A stretch of DNA of 64,000 bases, from positions 2,450,729 to 2,514,728 of the forward strand of contig CM035362.1 in NCBI GenBank assembly GCA_020137815.1. The letters are read 5' to 3'. Numbering within the stretch: position 1 is the first letter of the stretch; the number at the start of each line of letters is the position of its first letter. This document shows, piece after piece, positions 37,001 through 43,917 of the stretch. This DNA comes from Hormiphora californensis. Lineage: Eukaryota; Ctenophora; Tentaculata; Cydippida; Pleurobrachiidae. The position numbers and the translations under genes are program-made. The notes below the pieces were generated by a model, which worked only from the letters and a program-made list of their open reading frames with translations, had not been told where the DNA came from and did no database searches.

Positions 37001-37323
37001 GGAGAGAAGGAGCAACTTGGACGGCAACTTGACGACCTTTCTGTGAGAACTCTAGAGAATGCCAAACGTGCCCGACAACTAGCACTCGATAAGGTACGTA
37101 ATGATAATGAACAGATGGAAAACAAAACCAAATAAGAGAGGATATTTCCCCCTTTGTTTCTCATTTAATAGACTAGCAAAACCGCACACATTTCCAGGCT
37201 ATCCTGTCATTTGATGTGCAAGAATCCCGAATGGAAAGTCTGTTTGGGGAAAGAGATGAAATTACGAGCAGGATTGATGCTCTCGACACAGAGCTACAAA
37301 AAAAGCAGCAGAAGAACGAATAA
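60..37323 (+). CDS. Giant single-pass membrane protein with cysteine-rich repeats and long coiled-coil cytoplasmic part (whole gene, 5' partial)
   Basis: I assembled 83 exons by GT-AG sites and phase; they total about 12,413 nt, roughly 4,140 residues. Exon positions are given in the block entries that follow. Order: cysteine-rich repeats (about residues 1-1450), a cysteine-poor juxtamembrane region with a polybasic site (about 1450-1685), one transmembrane helix (about 1685-1710), then about 2,400 cytoplasmic residues with Asp-Pro/Thr-Gly repeats, coiled coils and a C-terminal globular region. The first exon seen starts inside a codon series with an acceptor before it, so the signal peptide lies upstream of the window. 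The stop is at 37,321-37,323. Two genes sit antisense in introns 125-4497 and 10145-12630. Two places need a +1 shift to keep frame (about 9,820-9,853 and 33,799). I do not recognise a named orthologue. A receptor or adhesion protein that organises cytoplasmic filaments is a guess from architecture only. Confidence 0.85.
140..178 (+). repeat. Short dispersed repeat, truncated copy
   Basis: TTGCCTAGCTAGACTGTGT joined to AAAGGAGGGTTAGAACATA. Longer copies exist at 5111-5176 and, inverted, at about 2120-2196. Confidence 0.6.
297..2003 (-). CDS. Seven-transmembrane receptor, rhodopsin-like, nested antisense in an intron
   Basis: Six exons on the minus strand: 1929-2003 (start ATG at 2003-2001), 1709-1807, 1401-1492, 961-1147, 792-891, 297-550 (stop 299-297). 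All phases join, giving about 268 residues. The N terminus is short with an Asn-Ile-Thr sequon and two cysteines. Helix 1 is followed by a basic loop (GVRRLPGNQ), helix 2 starts NLYILVLMMNN, helix 3 ends in ITCDRFLAIMFP where Asp-Arg-Phe stands for the class A Asp-Arg-Tyr motif, and helix 7 ends DGIIYYFNNP, a degenerate Asn-Pro-x-x-Tyr region. A cysteine in loop 2 (HRCV) is present, but its helix 3 partner is not obvious. The protein is shorter than most class A receptors (about 330 residues) because loops 2 and 3 are short. Ligand unknown. The gene lies inside intron 125-4497 of the giant gene, in the opposite direction. Confidence 0.82.
1599..1662. repeat. ~65 bp imperfect inverted-repeat element
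   Basis: Begins TTGGTAATGAAATTACCCCT and ends AGGGGTGACTTCGTAACCAA, which pair imperfectly. A second copy is at 54209-54272, with a partial one near 5316-5336. Confidence 0.6.
2120..2196 (-). repeat. Short dispersed repeat, inverted copy
   Basis: Inverse of the 5111-5176 copy: TATGTTCTAACCCTCC, then a GGGGCACGCGAAA segment and AGTCTAACTTGGCAA. Confidence 0.6.
4230..4400 (+). repeat. Purine-rich minisatellite
   Basis: Irregular tandem units of the form GTGGGAGAGACAGGAGA, in the first intron of the giant gene. Confidence 0.7.
5111..5176 (+). repeat. Short dispersed repeat, full copy
   Basis: TTGCCTAGCTAGACTGTGT, TTCGCGTGCCCCACC, then AAAGGAGGGTTAGAACAT; starts 4 bases after a donor site. Confidence 0.6.
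5336..5443 (+). repeat. Palindromic ~108 bp MITE, copy 1
   Basis: In an intron of the giant gene. Ends in inverted repeats of the type CAGGAACCGACCGAA (left end here slightly changed) and TTCGGTCGGTTCCTG. The interior has CCAATCA, GGTCACGTGACTGG and CCAATCAGGGACCAGTA. Confidence 0.9.
5771..5900 (+). repeat. CT microsatellite pair with duplicated intron segment
   Basis: Two CT runs (5771-5793 and 5840-5900), each followed by TAGTTAAAGTA and CAATCTC and then a CCCTCAGGAACA acceptor-like end. Only the second CAG (5930) is used by the exon model. Confidence 0.75.
7337..7932. repeat. Inverted-repeat element bounded by G13 and C11 runs, T-rich inside
   Basis: The left end is 13 G followed by CCAAGGCCAAAAAAAGCCA; the right end is TGGCTTTTTTTGGCCTTGGC followed by 11 C. 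The ends are thus complementary. The inside is mostly tandem GATCTGGCTTTTTTTGGC units. It occupies intron 7256-8023. Confidence 0.75.
10438..12261 (-). CDS. Unrecognised 208-residue acidic/helical protein, nested antisense in an intron
   Basis: Seven minus-strand exons with matching phases: 12202-12261 (ATG), 11953-12087, 11256-11310, 11002-11099, 10798-10871, 10648-10739, 10438-10550 (TAA 10440-10438). The N-terminal third is low-complexity, rich in Glu, Ala and Thr. The rest is well-ordered and helical, with segments KGMNKRLVLIFDLMDEVRQL, RKAVYEVYLQHYNLRD, FYSFVDDIDVES and MEFYIKRFFDRPLYNEKEID. Conserved-looking aromatic and charged residues suggest a real cytosolic protein. The style recalls small ciliary or axonemal proteins, but I cannot name a family. 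The gene sits wholly within intron 10145-12630 of the giant gene. Its second intron carries a 460 bp inverted-repeat element. No signal peptide or membrane segment is seen. Confidence 0.75.
11321..11780. repeat. TA-flanked inverted-repeat element, ~460 bp
   Basis: Left end ATTAAAGGTTGACAAGATAC, right end the exact inverse. About 125 bp arms (11321-11450, 11655-11780) with TTTTTTGTCGGCTAGAAA near the arm ends. It lies in intron 2 of the nested antisense gene. Confidence 0.8.
11800..11950 (+). repeat. Tandem repeat of GGTTACACGGTATGTAACCA type
   Basis: About six units of 20 to 25 bp, each built from GTAACCATGGTAAC-like palindromes. Confidence 0.7.
12631..19391 (+). CDS. Giant gene block 2: extracellular cysteine-rich repeats, second half
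   Basis: Exons: 12631-12714, 12820-12900, 13039-13155, 13314-13425, 13515-13617, 14578-14693, 14931-15088, 15234-15381, 15559-15697, 16784-16945, 17056-17166, 17490-17597, 17885-17972, 18048-18221, 18344-18460, 18615-18727, 19285-19391. The same Cys-x-x-Gly-x-Tyr repeats continue (for example CPEGHYC, CPVGFYC, CPPGTY) up to about 18,220. After that the cysteine spacing changes: the exon at 18344-18460 contains YSYCSCKDGYEP, which resembles an EGF-like end, and the next two exons have longer Cys spacings. Exon 12631 begins in phase 1, matching the phase 1 end of exon 10044-10144, so the 2.5 kb intron with the nested gene joins the two halves. Predicted N-glycosylation sequons (Asn-x-Ser/Thr) are frequent, as expected for a secreted domain. 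Confidence 0.85.
13732..14496. repeat. TA-flanked fold-back element, ~765 bp
   Basis: Begins ACGGGTGACAACTAAAAATC and ends with the inverse, each side bordered by TA. Arms of about 190 bp (13732-13918 and 14306-14496) are nearly complementary. The middle has no clear coding pattern. It lies in intron 13618-14577. Confidence 0.85.
14700..14918 (+). repeat. Tandem CArG-like/CACGTG repeat
   Basis: About nine units near 24 bp of the form CCATATATGGTCATCACGTG, just after the donor at 14,694. Confidence 0.85.
17167..17423 (+). repeat. Donor-site tandem array (about 7 copies)
   Basis: 37 bp units containing GAGGTGAGTTGGGTGGTAAG and TGGTAACCATAGTAACTC. Each unit repeats the exon end GAG followed by the donor-like GTGAGT of exon 17056-17166. 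Confidence 0.88.
17672..17735 (+). repeat. Partial exon duplication with donor
   Basis: The 3' part of exon 17490-17597 (from CCTACAGAGATC to GTGTGAG) plus its GTAGGTTGTT donor is repeated here within the next intron. Confidence 0.85.
18235..18334 (+). repeat. CArG-like/CACGTG repeat, 3 units
   Basis: Three units of CCATATATGGGCATCACGTG followed by ACACATAACAACAACT, with the third decayed. They follow the donor at 18,222. Confidence 0.8.
18770..18986. repeat. Palindromic element ~217 bp
   Basis: Ends GGATTTTAAAT and ATTTAAAATCC. Inside, AGAGACTTGAAATTTGGAGG pairs with CCTCCAAATTTCACGTCTCT, and two GGTTCCTGATAAG/CTCATCAGGAACC segments face each other. Confidence 0.75.
19572..21573 (+). CDS. 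Giant gene block 3: juxtamembrane extracellular region with polybasic site
   Basis: Exons: 19572-19758, 20010-20134, 20272-20352, 20782-20862, 21055-21190, 21459-21573. The cysteine repeats stop here. Exon 20010-20134 ends with a run of basic residues (Arg-Arg-Arg-Arg-Lys-Arg) and the next exon starts with Asp-Ala-Ser. This is a good match to a furin-type proprotein convertase site (Arg-x-Lys/Arg-Arg). About 130 residues then lead to the membrane, including a stretch with the pattern FRQAGTFTFYSS that looks like a beta-sandwich edge strand. Cleavage would leave a large ectodomain held non-covalently or shed. The site is seen in the sequence; cleavage itself is inferred. Confidence 0.8.
19849..19957 (+). 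repeat. Palindromic ~108 bp MITE, copy 2
   Basis: Same family, nearly intact, same orientation as copy 1, in intron 19759-20009 of the giant gene. Confidence 0.92.
20571..20741. repeat. Inverted-repeat element ~170 bp
   Basis: TCGCTTGTAGT and GGTAATGGAAA with GATACAGTAAG on the left pair with CTTACTGTATTTCCATTA and ACTACAAGCAG on the right. Confidence 0.7.
21196..21299 (+). repeat. Palindromic ~108 bp MITE, copy 3
   Basis: Same family with a small deletion in the left terminal repeat (ACCGAACAAG). It starts only 6 bases after the donor of exon 21055-21190. Confidence 0.9.
21750..21899 (+). CDS. Giant gene block 4: transmembrane exon
   Basis: This 150 nt exon encodes a single hydrophobic helix of about 22 residues (starting VLMAVTTVAIVILIIALVLF) followed at once by charged residues (Lys, Glu, His, Lys). 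That is a stop-transfer arrangement with the cytoplasm on the C-terminal side. The acceptor is at 21,749 and the donor at 21,900. The preceding exon ends in Trp-Val-Ile-Ile-Gly and adds to the helix. Everything upstream is cysteine-rich and everything downstream is rich in charged helices, which fits a type I single-pass protein. The donor is followed by a TCTG tetranucleotide run. Confidence 0.88.
21900..22013 (+). repeat. TCTG microsatellite
   Basis: About 25 units of TCTG beginning a few bases after the donor of the transmembrane exon. Confidence 0.9.
22086..27307 (+). CDS. Giant gene block 5: cytoplasmic helical segment and Asp-Pro/Thr-Gly repeats
   Basis: Exons: 22086-22147, 22235-22505, 23305-23414, 23541-23678, 23833-23975, 24184-24269, 24449-24565, 24722-24867, 25043-25258, 25407-25536, 25718-25899, 26014-26173, 26298-26393, 26525-26604, 27203-27307. 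The first four exons encode a charged helical stretch. From 23833 the protein has repeats that read roughly hydrophobic-x-Asp/His-Pro-x-Thr-Gly-x-Leu-Leu-Pro-Val/Ile-x-Gly, for example IHPETRELLPVSG, INPDTGEVEPVGG and VHPQTGRVIPIHG, with about ten degenerate copies. A helical segment (25718-26173) interrupts them. I do not recognise the repeat family; short beta-hairpin units are the likeliest fold. Three exons here border tandemly multiplied splice sites (22.5, 25.7 and 26.7 kb). Confidence 0.8.
22481..23011 (+). repeat. Donor-site tandem array (12 copies)
   Basis: Twelve units contain TAAAATGAGGCTCAAAGGTA, that is the last codons of exon 22235-22505 (AKMRLKG) plus its GTAAGT donor. Units vary from about 36 to 60 bp. 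Confidence 0.92.
23048..23156 (-). repeat. Palindromic ~108 bp MITE, copy 4
   Basis: Same family in reverse orientation, directly after the donor array in intron 22506-23304. Confidence 0.92.
23983..24158 (+). repeat. GAAACA/GAGACA hexanucleotide satellite
   Basis: Nearly 28 hexamer units starting 8 bases after the donor of exon 23833-23975. Confidence 0.9.
26705..27202 (+). repeat. Acceptor-site tandem array (15 copies)
   Basis: Fifteen units of about 33 to 40 bp each contain TAG, CAG or CCAG followed by GTTGGC[T/C]CC, which copies the acceptor and first bases (GTTGGCCC) of exon 27203-27307. A higher-order duplication of about 209 bp (26780-26989 and 26990-27198) is visible. Confidence 0.92.
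27464..35326 (+). CDS. Giant gene block 6: cytoplasmic coiled-coil region with AT-hook-like motif
   Basis: Exons: 27464-27575, 27740-27990, 28345-28499, 28608-28735, 29856-29978, 30063-30209, 30315-30457, 30546-30831, 31062-31170, 31303-31438, 31562-31678, 31784-31916, 32058-32184, 32279-32402, 32603-32779, 32966-33106, 33292-33438, 33608-35326. Two exons (30315-30831) encode hairpin-like units such as GKLYDQNDNVV and GKLYDKDGNVI. From 30,650 on the sequence is almost pure Glu/Lys/Arg-rich heptads, typical of long coiled coils. The 1.7 kb exon is by far the longest. Its frame runs into TGA at 33,799-33,801 and resumes one base later, so it contains a +1 shift or a 58 nt intron. Around 33,970-34,005 lies RRRGRPKRRRK, an AT-hook core (Arg-Gly-Arg-Pro) inside a basic cluster that could also be a nuclear localisation signal. 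Confidence 0.8.
28207..28315 (-). repeat. Palindromic ~108 bp MITE, copy 5
   Basis: Same family in reverse orientation, in intron 27991-28344, ending about 30 bases before the acceptor. Confidence 0.92.
28823..29912 (+). repeat. Acceptor-site tandem array (9 copies)
   Basis: Nine copies of a CT-rich tract, CTCCAG and GCATGTTTGGGGATCTAC occur at about 28833, 28974, 29142, 29216, 29386, 29460, 29585, 29720 and 29856. Seven extend through ATCACACAGAGAGCTC. The last copy leads into the complete exon 29856-29978. Confidence 0.93.
30841..31049 (+). repeat. Minisatellite with TGCTCCTTCATAAA motif
   Basis: Seven units of about 33 bp (GTGCTCCTTCATAAAGATGA then ATATGTTCCGTT) right after the donor at 30,832. 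Confidence 0.9.
35493..37323 (+). CDS. Giant gene block 7: C-terminal globular region and last coiled coil
   Basis: Exons: 35493-35622, 35740-35839, 36003-36162, 36295-36416, 36582-36709, 36974-37093, 37198-37323. The first three exons, with the end of the previous block, encode a compact domain of about 170 residues with mixed hydrophobic pattern (segments RFGLFLSRLLKSRCG, EFCIVVAHALAHIHTED, FFLRHFYRALRLICTDMFF). Its content differs from the coiled coil before it, so it is probably a folded domain. I do not recognise it. The last three exons return to a short charged coiled coil and end at TAA 37,321-37,323 after a lysine/glutamine-rich tail. No classical PDZ ligand is seen at the C terminus (Lys-Asn-Glu). 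Confidence 0.82.
36833..36900. repeat. Two adjacent GC-rich TTCG hairpins
   Basis: CTTACGCTCGCCCTTCGGGC with its GCGTAAG partner, and GCACCGGGCCTTCGGCCCGG, in intron 36710-36973. Both have TTCG loops and perfect GC stems. Confidence 0.7.
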
Positions 37324-39204
37324 TATATTTAGTTTGAGACAATTTTTAGTTTGTATAGAGTTTACTATTTTCATATCTGTATTTATTTAAGATTTTTATG
37401 TGATTTTGTATACCGAATCAGAGACCCATGACCCAAATCTTGTAAAATTACTCCGTGACCTAAGTAGTTTAGCATGATATAGAGTCAGAGACAATAAGCT
37501 GTTGAATTGTTATTCAGAAATGTAGATCAGATTGAACTGAAGATTCAGATTTCAGAAGTATCTTGACCGTGACCAAACATGTTTTAGAATGTTTTGAACC
37601 TGCATTCTTAATATTATCATTGTTGTAGTATTTTAGTTGTGTTGATTTATATTATTATCAAGGTTTACTGACCACAAAATTTAGACTGCTTTATTTTGAA
37701 ATTGGATAGGTAAACGGTACGGGTTATGTAATTGTTATTACATTTGGAACAGCATTTACTATACATATTTGATTGAATTATGCAAATAGCATTCATCAAT
37801 GGCATACCACTTGCGCAGCGTTGTATTTGCGCGCGAGAAAACGCCGCGCGAAATAAATTTCATGAAATGCAAAATTTTGCATTTCGCAAAATAGTGAAAA
37901 GTTGGCATGCGCTGCAGACCCTAAGTGCGCACGTTTTCCACGGCTTGCTGCAGCGTGGGCCGTGGGCCAAAGTGAAAAGCGAGAAAACGTGTTTTGACTT
38001 TTGCCCCTTGACTTGATGATAACATCAAATAAAAATCTCACTGGAGGCGAAAAGGAGCCGCTTGGCAGTCGGCGCTCCTTTGTCAAGGACTCTTCAGTGA
38101 GTGTGTGTTTGAAGGACAGCTAATTTATTATTTATTTATTACCGAATCTGTGTGTATGTGTTTGTGATTGTCTGTTTGTCTGTGAATGTGTTTGTACGTG
38201 TGTTAGTATGTTTTTGTATTAACCGTTTTGTATTGACTGCTGATGTTGTGTTTTGCGTCTGTGACTTTGTGTATTCTGTTTAATCTGTTTTTATGTTTGT
38301 CTGCTTGTTTTGTTAGTTCGTTACCTTGTTTTCTATAACCCCTTGTTCCTCGTATTTTGTGCATCTAATGCTACTAGGATGTGTATCACTGTCTCTAAGT
38401 ATTGTTTAAACCGCTTTAGGAAACCGCTGATGTGAACTGTATATTTTCACCTCTCAGCCTTGTATCACTTTATTAGTGTATGGTGTAAGAGCGGGACGAA
38501 GTTATATATTAATTGTGTGACTTTGTGATAAATTGTGCGTAAACTTAAACTTAAACTTAAACTTGCCTTTCAGTTTTCACTCCACCTGACCGGGCCCGGG
38601 GCTTTATCTGTGCTACAGACTGAAGGAGCGTGTATCTTGATTTGGCCAATGTAAAACGGTGACGGGTGATTATGATAATACAAATTTAAAATCAGTGCCA
38701 AATGAAAACTGTAAAGTGTGATATTAAATTATGCAACTGTACGACCAATGGAGCAATTTACGTGCCTCATGTTAATCACCTCTCGCACTTCCAATTTAAT
38801 TTGAAAACTTTTTAACACGTGCCTCCGGTTAACATTCTTTAAAATCGCACTATCATGATACCGAGGTGGAACTTTCGAAACTGCAAATAACATATTGCTT
38901 TCTAACACTTTAGAAATACAAGTACATACATCATTGAAACAAATTGTCTGGAAAGGGGAAACCATTCATATTTCATTTCATCTAGCTTGTCCTCCAGTGC
39001 ATCAATTTATCTCATAAACTTGATGTCGAAAATCAGGTCAGTATTTCTCAGTTTGGTGTAAGACTGCTAAAAATGTGTTTTAGTTTTGGACAAAAATCAA
39101 AATACTGGGTAGATCCTTGAACATCAAAATATGGTTGTCAGTTGTCTCGTTCCGTAATAAGCGTTTGACTTGGGATTAGCCTTTCTGGAATTTAAGCAAT
39201 GGAT
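37324..39204. other. Intergenic stretch, no gene seen
   Basis: This holds the 3' flank of the giant gene and the upstream flank of the BTB gene. Seen: a segment rich in GCGC and short palindromes (37,815-37,985), a TGT/TTTG-rich stretch (38,140-38,350), and a short ACTTAA tandem repeat (38,541-38,563). No coding pattern. Confidence 0.5.
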
Positions 39205-39403
39205 ATTTGTGCAAGCGAAATGACGCAACAAGCGAAATGACGCAAACCTGCCAACTTTTCTCTCGCCGTGCGTGTTTGTGCTTATTGGTGAGAATCTGCT
39301 AGTCGCGTGTGCGGCGCTGAGAGAATCCTGAAGTAACACGCGCACCCCTTGTATATATTTTGCTATGCTTTACATTCGCTTATAATTCCGACTTGTTATA
39401 GAT
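39205..39403 (+). promoter_or_regulatory. Probable promoter region of the BTB gene
   Basis: Just upstream of the start codon are two direct copies of GCGAAATGACGCAA (39,218-39,247), each with TGACGCAA, which resembles an ATF/C-EBP type site. A TATA-like TATATATTTTG lies at about 39,352. Position and motifs suggest a promoter, but no start site can be fixed from sequence alone. Confidence 0.3.
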
Positions 39404-40786
39404 ATGTCTGATAGTGATCGACGCCAACTATGCCCGGGTTTGGAGTTCCTCAATATCCCTGTGTTGGACACCTTTAAGCTGTACCTCCAATCAACTGATG
39501 AAATGAATGTCTCTCCACTTGTACTAGCTCAAGCAAGTCCGGAGTTATTTCGCGTGATGAAGACACTAAAAAAAGAGGAAGCTGGTTTGGACCTTTCGGA
39601 CTACCAAGATGAGGCAGTTCGATCAATGGTCAAAGCACTGTACTCAGGGAAGGAACCAGATATAACTTTTGATTACTTTCGAGATATCCTAAAGTTAACG
39701 ATACACTGGAAAATCGAATGGGCTACTGATATGTGTTACAGTTGGTTCCGTAAGCATGTCAATTCCATGGCAGATGTCCTTCAAGCCGGGCCTTTACTAA
39801 AAGAAGCGTGTTTTGTCTGGGAACAGTTTTCCAACATGGATCCGATTAATTTTCTAACTCGGCACATTTGTTACGATCTTGAAGGCAGGTTGACGTTGAC
39901 CGATATGCTTTGTGAGAGGTATCGGAGTCTATCGAAAATTGAACTAAAGATTTTGCTGGTGTGTTCGCGGTGTGATTGTGATCATAACGGATGTGCTCTT
40001 CTTCAATCTCTTTTTTCGAAATTGAATTCAGAAATCACAGCAGGTGGATTTGCCCTGTGTAGCAACGGAAAGTATCTACTCGAAAACTCATGTCTGGATT
40101 CCCTGCCACCAGAGAAAATGGGCATTTTTTACAGACGTCTTGGATCGCTCCTCGATAATCATAGGCTTCTGAATCAAGATGACCTTCTCTGGTTACTAGA
40201 TTTCAGGAAACATTGTCTTGGGGAAAATGATCACTCCTGCAAATTTGACTACTCTAAGTTCCACAATTTTGGTCAAAGTGTTTCTGAAGAGGACAAGTTT
40301 GAATGGTTTCTCGGCAACAATGATCAATTCTCAGTCCTGTCACATTTCCTATTTAATTTGTATGCTCGTGTTGATTTGGTGAAGGTACAAGATCCAGTTA
40401 AACGTATTGTGGCAATAAAGAAGGCACGAAGCTGGAATGGTGTACCATCATCGGTGTTCCCAATGTTCCACAACCTTGTGGGCTCTCAGGAGTTGTTTAG
40501 TGAGGAAGGCTGGCAGAAATTTAGCAACGGAAACTCACCAGTAGTGTATTTTACAGATAAAACATGGCCAACATGCTGGAGAGACGACTTTGGCTGCTCA
40601 TTCGAAGTAGCGGATGTTAAGTTCAAAAAAGTTGGTCGCCATGGAATTGCTACAAAAGGAACTCTTCGGCTGGACACATTAGGATTAGGAGGGCATTTTC
40701 ACGAGAAGCGCTATAAAAATAGACATATTTTGTTTGAAAGACTGCAAGGTAGTGATCATTTTTCTGTTTGGATTGAAAACATCTAA
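39404..40786 (+). CDS. BTB/BACK-type protein, single exon, 460 residues
   Basis: The open frame runs from ATG at 39,404 to TAA before 40,787 with no intron, unlike most genes here. Residues about 20-100 fit a BTB (POZ) fold: a hydrophobic strand (DTFKLYLQS), conserved helical segment (SPELFRVMKTL), the acidic/hydrophobic stretch and the typical turn ending in KALYSGKEPDIT. About 100-200 follow like a BACK helical region (LLKEACFVWEQF). The C-terminal half has a globular domain ending in a Phe-x-Val-Trp-Ile-Glu stretch, which I do not recognise; there are no Kelch repeats. BTB proteins of this kind often act as Cullin-3 adaptors for ubiquitylation; that role is inferred from the family. A retroposed origin would explain the lack of introns. 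Confidence 0.8.
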   Translation: MSDSDRRQLCPGLEFLNIPVLDTFKLYLQSTDEMNVSPLVLAQASPELFRVMKTLKKEEAGLDLSDYQDEAVRSMVKALYSGKEPDITFDYFRDILKLTIHWKIEWATDMCYSWFRKHVNSMADVLQAGPLLKEACFVWEQFSNMDPINFLTRHICYDLEGRLTLTDMLCERYRSLSKIELKILLVCSRCDCDHNGCALLQSLFSKLNSEITAGGFALCSNGKYLLENSCLDSLPPEKMGIFYRRLGSLLDNHRLLNQDDLLWLLDFRKHCLGENDHSCKFDYSKFHNFGQSVSEEDKFEWFLGNNDQFSVLSHFLFNLYARVDLVKVQDPVKRIVAIKKARSWNGVPSSVFPMFHNLVGSQELFSEEGWQKFSNGNSPVVYFTDKTWPTCWRDDFGCSFEVADVKFKKVGRHGIATKGTLRLDTLGLGGHFHEKRYKNRHILFERLQGSDHFSVWIENI

Positions 40787-41904
40787 ATGAAGGGTACATG
40801 TCTAGAGGTAGCGTAGAAATCATGTCTATTAGATCATGTCTCAACTTTGTTTGACAAAACTGAACCTGCGTGCTATCGAGATTGGTAGCACACACTCGTG
40901 ATTGGGTGAGACAGACAGTATCGGTGCAAGTCACCGGGGTCAAGCAAGGGACCGTATTGAGTGCTATTATCGTTGCTTGTCACATCCAATAGTCGGACTA
41001 ACACATGGATTGAGAAATAGTCGCGCTGACGTCGAAAAACACAGACGGACGAAACTAGCTGGGAGTTTTCGTTGTAACATACACACTTTACAGTTTGCAT
41101 GCACTTTTTTGTTGCCCAGCTCTAATACAAATATAATGGACTTTTGATTCGCCCATTATCTGATCTAGTTTGGACGTTTGTTCGTAATGCATATGTTTTG
41201 TTTTTTTTAAAACAATGTCTAATCTCTGTTGTGGTTTTTATTTTATCAATAGAAGACAGAAGTTTTTGCATTTCTCTGTGGTCGTGCTCTGTCTTCGGCT
41301 AACGTTGCCACACACTGTACGCTATGATGGAGCATAACGGTTCAGGTTTGATGAGTATTTATAATTAAGTGTTGGAAACACGTTTATCTCTTTAACGGTT
41401 AACCGTCATATATATTGGCTAGCTGCATAAATGATCAAGTGTCAGCTTAAAATGTTTTCTTTTTTATGCGTGTTGGATGTAGTGAGCGGTCTTGTAATCT
41501 TGTAATCTTGTTATCTTATTCGTGTACAAACTACACAGGTGTCAGTTCCTTACAGAGCCTCGCCCTCCCTGGAAAATATCCGTATCCAGTCCAAACTCCA
41601 AGATTGAATTGTTGTTTTGTTTTGGGTATCCGAGAACCGGTGGGCGATCCGGAAGTCTCTTCATCCATTCCCCTAGTAGTACGCTTTTTGACTTTAGATT
41701 AACCTTTTTGGAATGAAAAAATCACGGCCCGGTGTCCTGTCAGCCTCTTATCTCTTATCTCTTTTGGATATTTATTATTAATGTAGATTGCTAATCAACT
41801 AGATGGGTACGGGTAACACTTAGAGCGGCTGTCGGTATTGCAGTTGATAGTGTGAGACGAATCTGAAAAAAGAAGAAGCAGGTTGGAAAGATGTTTTGCA
41901 TATA
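40787..41904. other. Intergenic stretch after the BTB gene
   Basis: Likely 3' untranslated region and spacer. Short open frames (for example 41466-41702) have no splice or protein support. Nothing else is recognised. Confidence 0.4.
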
Positions 41905-41905
41905 C

Positions 41906-43455
41906 AAGGTGGGCCACGGATTGTTGGTCATGGTTAGCGAGGTGGTACGTCAAAACGGTGATAGTTGTGAGAATAAAAATTATGGGAGCACTCTGGATCA
42001 ATTCCTTGGTAACTTTTTCCATAATTTTTGGTCAAAAATTCGAAAATTCATTTTTCATTCCTTCATTCATTTCTCGTTCATTCATGATGTGAGCATCCTA
42101 ATTTTCCATCATTATGCTATTTTTCTTTGGCTTGAATTTATCTTTCCAATGAGCACCATGAAAATGAAATTGAAGCACCAGGTCACTCAGCAGTTGAGAA
42201 AATGTTCATGCATGATTTTGGCTCTTTTTGCGACTTTCAAACAGATGTATCACGGCTACCTTTCGTTCAATCTTCTTAAAACTTTGGGAAAACATTGGAT
42301 TAGCAAAGACCTTTGCTCACAAGAAAAATCAAGGCCAAAGGTCAAAGTTCATTTTGCATTTTTGTTAGTTCATTCCGTTCATTCAGGAACCAACATCCCT
42401 AAAGTGATGAAAAGGTTTGGGTTTTGTTTGTCCCATGTCCTGCAATGACAGAGAGGTGTAATAGCGTGTTTCCGGGCTAGTTTGTGGGTGTCCATGTGAT
42501 CATGATGATATCGGACACCTTTTCTGAGCCATGATTAAGGGATTTTCTCAAATTCAAGCATGTAACTGGGTTTTTCTGCGATTAGTACCGTGCAGCAATG
42601 TTATGAGATCTCATAACACCTCAAAAATGATGATTAGCTCAATGAAATGAGTTGATTTATGATGTAATTGTTCGTTTCGTTCAATTTGACATCGGTTTAA
42701 TCTTAAATCAACTCATTTCATTGAGCTAATCATCATTTTTGAGGTGTTATGAGATCTCATAACATTGCTGCACGGTACTAATTGCAGAAAAACCCAGTTA
42801 CATGCTTGAATTTGAGAAAATCCCTTAATTATGGCTCAGAAAAGGTGTCAGATATCATCATGATCACATGGACACCCACAAACTAGCCCGGAAACACGCT
42901 ATTACACCTCTCTGTCATTGCAGGACATGGGCCAAACAAAACCCAAACCTTTTCATCACTTTAGGGATGTTGGTTCCTGCATGAACGGAATGAACTAACA
43001 AAAATGCAAAATGAACTTTGAACTTTGACCTTGATTTTTCTTGTGAGCAAAGGTCTTTGCCTATCCAATGTTTTCCCAAAGTTTTAAGAAGATTGAACGA
43101 AAGGTAGCCGTGATACATCTGTTTGAAAGTCGCAAAAAGAGCCAAAATCATGCATGAACATTTTCTCAACTGCTGAGTGACCTGGTGCTTCATTTTCATT
43201 TTCATGGTGCTCATTGGAAAGATAAATTCAAGCCAAAGAAAAATAGCATAATGATGGAAAATTAGGATGCTCACATCATGAATGAACGAGAAATGAATGA
43301 AGGAATGAAAAATGATTTTTCGAATTTTTGACAAAAAATTATGGAAAAAGTTACCAAGGAATTGATCCAGAGTGCTCCCATAATTTTTATTCTCACAACT
43401 ATCACCGTTTTGACGCACCACCTCGCTAACCATGACCAACAATCCGTGGCCCACA
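41906..43455. repeat. Large fold-back element, copy A (~1.55 kb)
   Basis: Two arms of about 755 bp (41906-42660 and 42705-43455) are inverse copies, with a loop of about 45 bp. The outer end reads GGTGGGCCACGGATTGTTGG and includes CAAAACGGTGATAG. Long open frames in each arm mirror each other and have no known protein pattern. It is related to copy B at 49782-51345. Confidence 0.9.
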
Positions 43456-43689
43456 ATCTCTCCAAAACAGTAGACAGCTAGCTCCTTCTTTTGGTGTCTG
43501 GTGATCTCATTTCACCAGACCAACTGCACCGTACACCGTCACTAATCAACAACACCGAACATTAATCATCGGCTGGATGCCAGCCAACTATGCAAATAAC
43601 GGTGTTGTTTTAGTTGTTGTGTTGGGTGTAATTGGGTAATGTATAATTTACAGAATAGTGGCACACTGAAACATAATCAATCTTTCAGT

Positions 43690-43761
43690 CTCTCTCTCTC
43701 TCTCTATCTCAGTCTCTATTCTCTCTCTATCTTTCTCTCTTTCACTATCTCCCTCTCTCTC

Positions 43762-43822
<61 letters not shown>

Positions 43823-43829
43823 CTCTATA

Positions 43830-43904
<75 letters not shown>

Positions 43905-43917
43905 CCCTTTCTCTCTC
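43690..43917 (+). repeat. CT microsatellite
   Basis: More than 200 bases of nearly pure CT with occasional TAT or TTT, between fold-back copy A and Rab18. Confidence 0.95.

Noticed and set aside
41891-43454. Mirrored open frames of 179 to 185 codons
   Set aside because: They are the two arms of a fold-back element read on opposite strands and show no domain or composition of a real protein.
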